A stretch of DNA of 6,953 bases from Acidobacteriota bacterium (GTDB lineage: Bacteria; Acidobacteriota; Terriglobia; UBA7540): NCBI GenBank assembly GCA_021827255.1, contig JAKAWO010000160.1, positions 1 to 6,953 of the forward strand, read 5' to 3'. Both the position numbers and the translations under genes were made by a program. The first letter of the stretch is position 1, and each line of letters opens with the position of its first letter. The notes under the pieces were generated by a model that was given only the letters and a program-made list of their open reading frames with translations, searched no databases and had not been told where the DNA came from. Shown piece after piece: positions 4,561-6,953 of this stretch.

Positions 4561-6953
4561 TTGGGAAGCGCGATCAGTTGCGTCCCTCTCGTTGCGGTCC
4601 TGCCGATTTTGGCGGGGACGGTCGTGCTGACCGCCGGCTTGGCGCGCTGGCTGACCGAGAGGCGCCAAGCGGAACGCGACGAAGCGGTCCTCCGCAAGTT
4701 TTCCAAACTCCATCACTTCAGCGGGCGCATCACCGCCCGCGGCGACCTTCGCCAGAGCCTGGACCAGATGCTGGCGGCAGCGCTGGAGTCTCTGGACCTC
4801 AACCGCGGCTTTGTCGGCGTGGAGCTTTCCGGTGGTCAAAGCTTCGGGTCCGTCAGCAGCCGGGGGCTTTCCGACTCTGCGGTGCGCCAGCTTTCTGAAG
4901 CTTCGATGCGCGATTCCTTGCTGGCCAGCCCTGAGCGGTGGGGCCGGATGATGGTGATTCCAGACCTTCACCGTCAAGATGTTTTTGAATCCTGGCAACT
5001 CGACCCAGGCTTCGCGCCGTTCCAGGAGTTGCTGTTGAAGGAAGGTTTTGGCTCTCTCGTCATGCTCCGCCTGCACGCGGAGAATCGGCCTTGCGGCGTG
5101 TTCATCTTGGGAGGAGAACGGCCGCGGAAGTTCGCGCCCACCGAGTTGCGTCTGCTGGAATCGGTGGGCCAGCAGATGACGACCGCCCTTGAAAACCGCG
5201 CCCTGCAAAGGGTCGCGCAGCGCCAGGACGAGGAGCTCGAGGTTCTGCGCCGGATCGGCGAGTCGCTCAGCGCCACCTTCGATCTCGATCAACAGTTTGC
5301 GGTTTTGAAGCGCGAGTTGCCGGCCTTGCTGAACCTGAAGAACTTCTGGATCGTCTTCCAGGACTCGGCCGACGGACCTACGGAAACGCTGGCCACGGCG
5401 GAGGGCGAGGCGGGCGAGCGTTTGACCCGAGAGCTGAGCGGGAAAGGGTTGACGCAATACGTTCTGCGGGCGCGCACGCCGCTGATGATATCGCGCGACG
5501 TGCGAAGCGCCGCGGCGCACCTGGGCGTTTCCCATCCGGACCCTCAACTGCGATTCTGGTGCGGCGTGCCGATCGTTTTTTCGGATGGCTCGACGGGGGT
5601 GCTCGCGGCGGCCGATTACGAGCGGGAAGACGCCATTGACGAGCGCCAATTTCATTTTCTCCAGGTGCTGGCGAGGGAGGCCGCCGTGGCCCTGGAGAAC
5701 GCGCGACTCTACCAGCGCGAGCAGCGCCGGGTCCGTCATCTGGCCCTGCTGAACGAGGTCGGGCGCAAGGCCGCCGCTGTGCTCAACCCGCAGGAGCTGC
5801 GCGCTAGCATCTGCCATCAAATTCGCGCGGCCTTCGGGTACGCCATGGTGCGGTTCGAGACGTTGGACGAGAAGGGCGAGGCCTTGGTCTTGGAGGCGCA
5901 GGAAGGTTACGGAGAAGGCTTAGTGGGCAGGCGCTTCCGGTTGGGCGAAGGGCTTTCCGGCATCGCCGCGCAGACGGGCGAGCCGGTGCTGGCGAACGAG
6001 GTCCAGAAGGAGCCCCGGTACGTTGCGGCGGATCCGCGGGTGCGCTCGGCGCTGGGCTTGCCGCTGAAGTACGGCGCGGAGGTGCTGGGCGTGCTCGGCA
6101 TCGAGAGTCCGCGCGAAAACAGCTTTTCGGAACAAGACGTTCTGACGCTGCGAACCCTGGCGGACCAGCTCGCCATCGCGCTTCACAATGCGAGTTCCTT
6201 CCAGGTGGCGCAGGAACAAGCGATCACCGACGCCCTCACCCAGCTCAAGACCCATCGGTTCTTCATGGAGGCGCTCGCAGCGGAGTGGCGCCGCGCACCG
6301 CGCTCCGGACGCCCCTTTTCTCTTATTCTGCTGGACCTGGACGACTTCAAGACCGTCAATGACCGCTTTGGCCATTTGGAGGGAGATCGCGTGCTGGCGG
6401 CGGTGGGCCGACTGCTGGCGTCCCGCACGCGCCATGTGAACGCCGTAGCCCGTTACGGCGGCGATGAGTTCGCCATCCTGATGCCGGAAGCCGCCACCGA
6501 CCAAGCGGAAATCCTGGCGGAACGCCTGCGGTTGAGCTTTGCTTCCGACCCGTATCTGGCGAGCCAAGCCATCACCGCCAGTTTTGGAATCGCCACGTTT
6601 CCAGCCCACGGCGCCACCCCCGATGAGCTGCTGCGCGTGGCGGGCGGCGGCATGTTCCTGGGCAAGCACGACAAAGGCAATTGCGTGCGGGTCGCCTCCA
6701 GGACCGGCGACTCCGGCAAGGCCGAGTGGGAACAGAAGCTGCTGGAAGCCTATCTCGGGGTTACGGTCAAGCGCCTGTTCTCCACCGGCCCGGCTGCCTT
6801 CGAGCAGTATCTCAAACGGTTTGAGGAAGCGACCCCCTCCTGGCCTGGGCAGGCCACGTCGCTGATGGACACGGTCACCGCTCTGGCGTTTGCGATTGAC
6901 GCCAAAGACCACTATACGCAAGGCCACTCGCAATCGGTTTCCCGGCTGGCTGT
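4561..6953 (+). CDS. Membrane-anchored GAF-GAF-GAF-GGDEF-HD-GYP signalling protein (3' partial)
   Basis: The frame is open from 4561 to the window edge (797 residues, no stop). Proposed start is TTG 4561, with GAGAGG 7 bases upstream. Residues about 4-28 form one hydrophobic membrane segment followed by RWLTERR. Three GAF-like sensor domains follow at about 54-215, 224-380 and 394-544; the third is the clearest (FRLGEGLSGIAAQTGEPVLAN, then ALGLPLKYG). The GGDEF domain spans about 551-710, with ILLDLDDFKTVNDRFGHLEGD and an intact YGGDEF (GGDEF at 633-637), so it may make c-di-GMP from GTP. The autoinhibitory I-site RxxD position reads RHVN. After a linker EAYLGVTVKRLFSTGP, an HD-GYP domain begins near 768 (AFAIDAKDHYTQGHSQSVSR, His789), with its HD and GYP motifs beyond the edge. 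HD-GYP domains degrade c-di-GMP, so the protein is probably a bifunctional or regulated c-di-GMP enzyme. Long minus-strand frames over this gene are shadows. Confidence 0.9.
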   Translation, partial: MGSAISCVPLVAVLPILAGTVVLTAGLARWLTERRQAERDEAVLRKFSKLHHFSGRITARGDLRQSLDQMLAAALESLDLNRGFVGVELSGGQSFGSVSSRGLSDSAVRQLSEASMRDSLLASPERWGRMMVIPDLHRQDVFESWQLDPGFAPFQELLLKEGFGSLVMLRLHAENRPCGVFILGGERPRKFAPTELRLLESVGQQMTTALENRALQRVAQRQDEELEVLRRIGESLSATFDLDQQFAVLKRELPALLNLKNFWIVFQDSADGPTETLATAEGEAGERLTRELSGKGLTQYVLRARTPLMISRDVRSAAAHLGVSHPDPQLRFWCGVPIVFSDGSTGVLAAADYEREDAIDERQFHFLQVLAREAAVALENARLYQREQRRVRHLALLNEVGRKAAAVLNPQELRASICHQIRAAFGYAMVRFETLDEKGEALVLEAQEGYGEGLVGRRFRLGEGLSGIAAQTGEPVLANEVQKEPRYVAADPRVRSALGLPLKYGAEVLGVLGIESPRENSFSEQDVLTLRTLADQLAIALHNASSFQVAQEQAITDALTQLKTHRFFMEALAAEWRRAPRSGRPFSLILLDLDDFKTVNDRFGHLEGDRVLAAVGRLLASRTRHVNAVARYGGDEFAILMPEAATDQAEILAERLRLSFASDPYLASQAITASFGIATFPAHGATPDELLRVAGGGMFLGKHDKGNCVRVASRTGDSGKAEWEQKLLEAYLGVTVKRLFSTGPAAFEQYLKRFEEATPSWPGQATSLMDTVTALAFAIDAKDHYTQGHSQSVSRLA

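Noticed and set aside
4309..5820. 503-codon minus-strand open frame over the GGDEF gene
   Set aside because: It is antisense to clear GAF domains, rich in Arg/Gln/His/Ala low-information sequence, and shows no family motif. It is an artefact of GC-rich codon use on the opposite strand.
5920..6933. 337-codon minus-strand open frame over the third GAF and GGDEF domains
   Set aside because: The opposite strand encodes intact GGDEF motifs in this exact stretch; the antisense translation has no recognisable domain.

Overview
The window is GC-rich bacterial chromosome. It probably comes from an Acidobacteriota-like (Bryobacterales/Solibacter-type) organism. That is an inference from the kind of genes present: a GH42-like glycoside hydrolase with a trimerisation domain, a LutB-type iron-sulfur protein, and a GAF-GGDEF-HD-GYP signalling protein whose GGDEF and linker sequence resembles acidobacterial homologues as I remember them. 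No rRNA, tRNA or CRISPR array was seen.

Layout, left to right. (1) Positions 2-1582, plus strand: the C-terminal two thirds or so of a glycoside-hydrolase-like protein whose start lies outside the window. (2) Positions 1583-1701: a short convergent gap holding a two-part hairpin. (3) Positions 1702-3147, minus strand: a complete lutB, a lactate-utilisation iron-sulfur protein, with no lutA or lutC next to it. (4) Positions 3148-3385: a gene-free stretch carrying five consecutive hairpins, probably intergenic palindromic repeats. (5) Positions 3386-4335: a decayed insertion element. I bound it by imperfect inverted repeats (12 of 15 bases match). Inside is a minus-strand pseudogene that joins a DUF4338 (DruA-type) domain directly to the C-terminal tail of an ISAs1-like transposase, with the catalytic middle missing and a frameshift in the tail. 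(6) Positions 4336-4560: a leader with a good sigma70-like promoter candidate, a small hairpin and a strong Shine-Dalgarno. (7) Positions 4561-6953, plus strand: a large membrane-anchored c-di-GMP signalling protein (TM, three GAF domains, GGDEF, start of HD-GYP) that runs off the right edge.

The intact genes do not form one pathway: polysaccharide or glycoside breakdown, lactate oxidation and c-di-GMP signalling sit side by side as separate transcription units. The unifying event is mobile-element activity between lutB and the signalling gene. The element carries an outward-facing TTGACA in its right terminal repeat, directly upstream of the signalling gene's leader. No complete new defence system is visible. 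The most interesting object is the DUF4338-transposase remnant, because DUF4338 is the domain of DruA in the Druantia anti-phage system.
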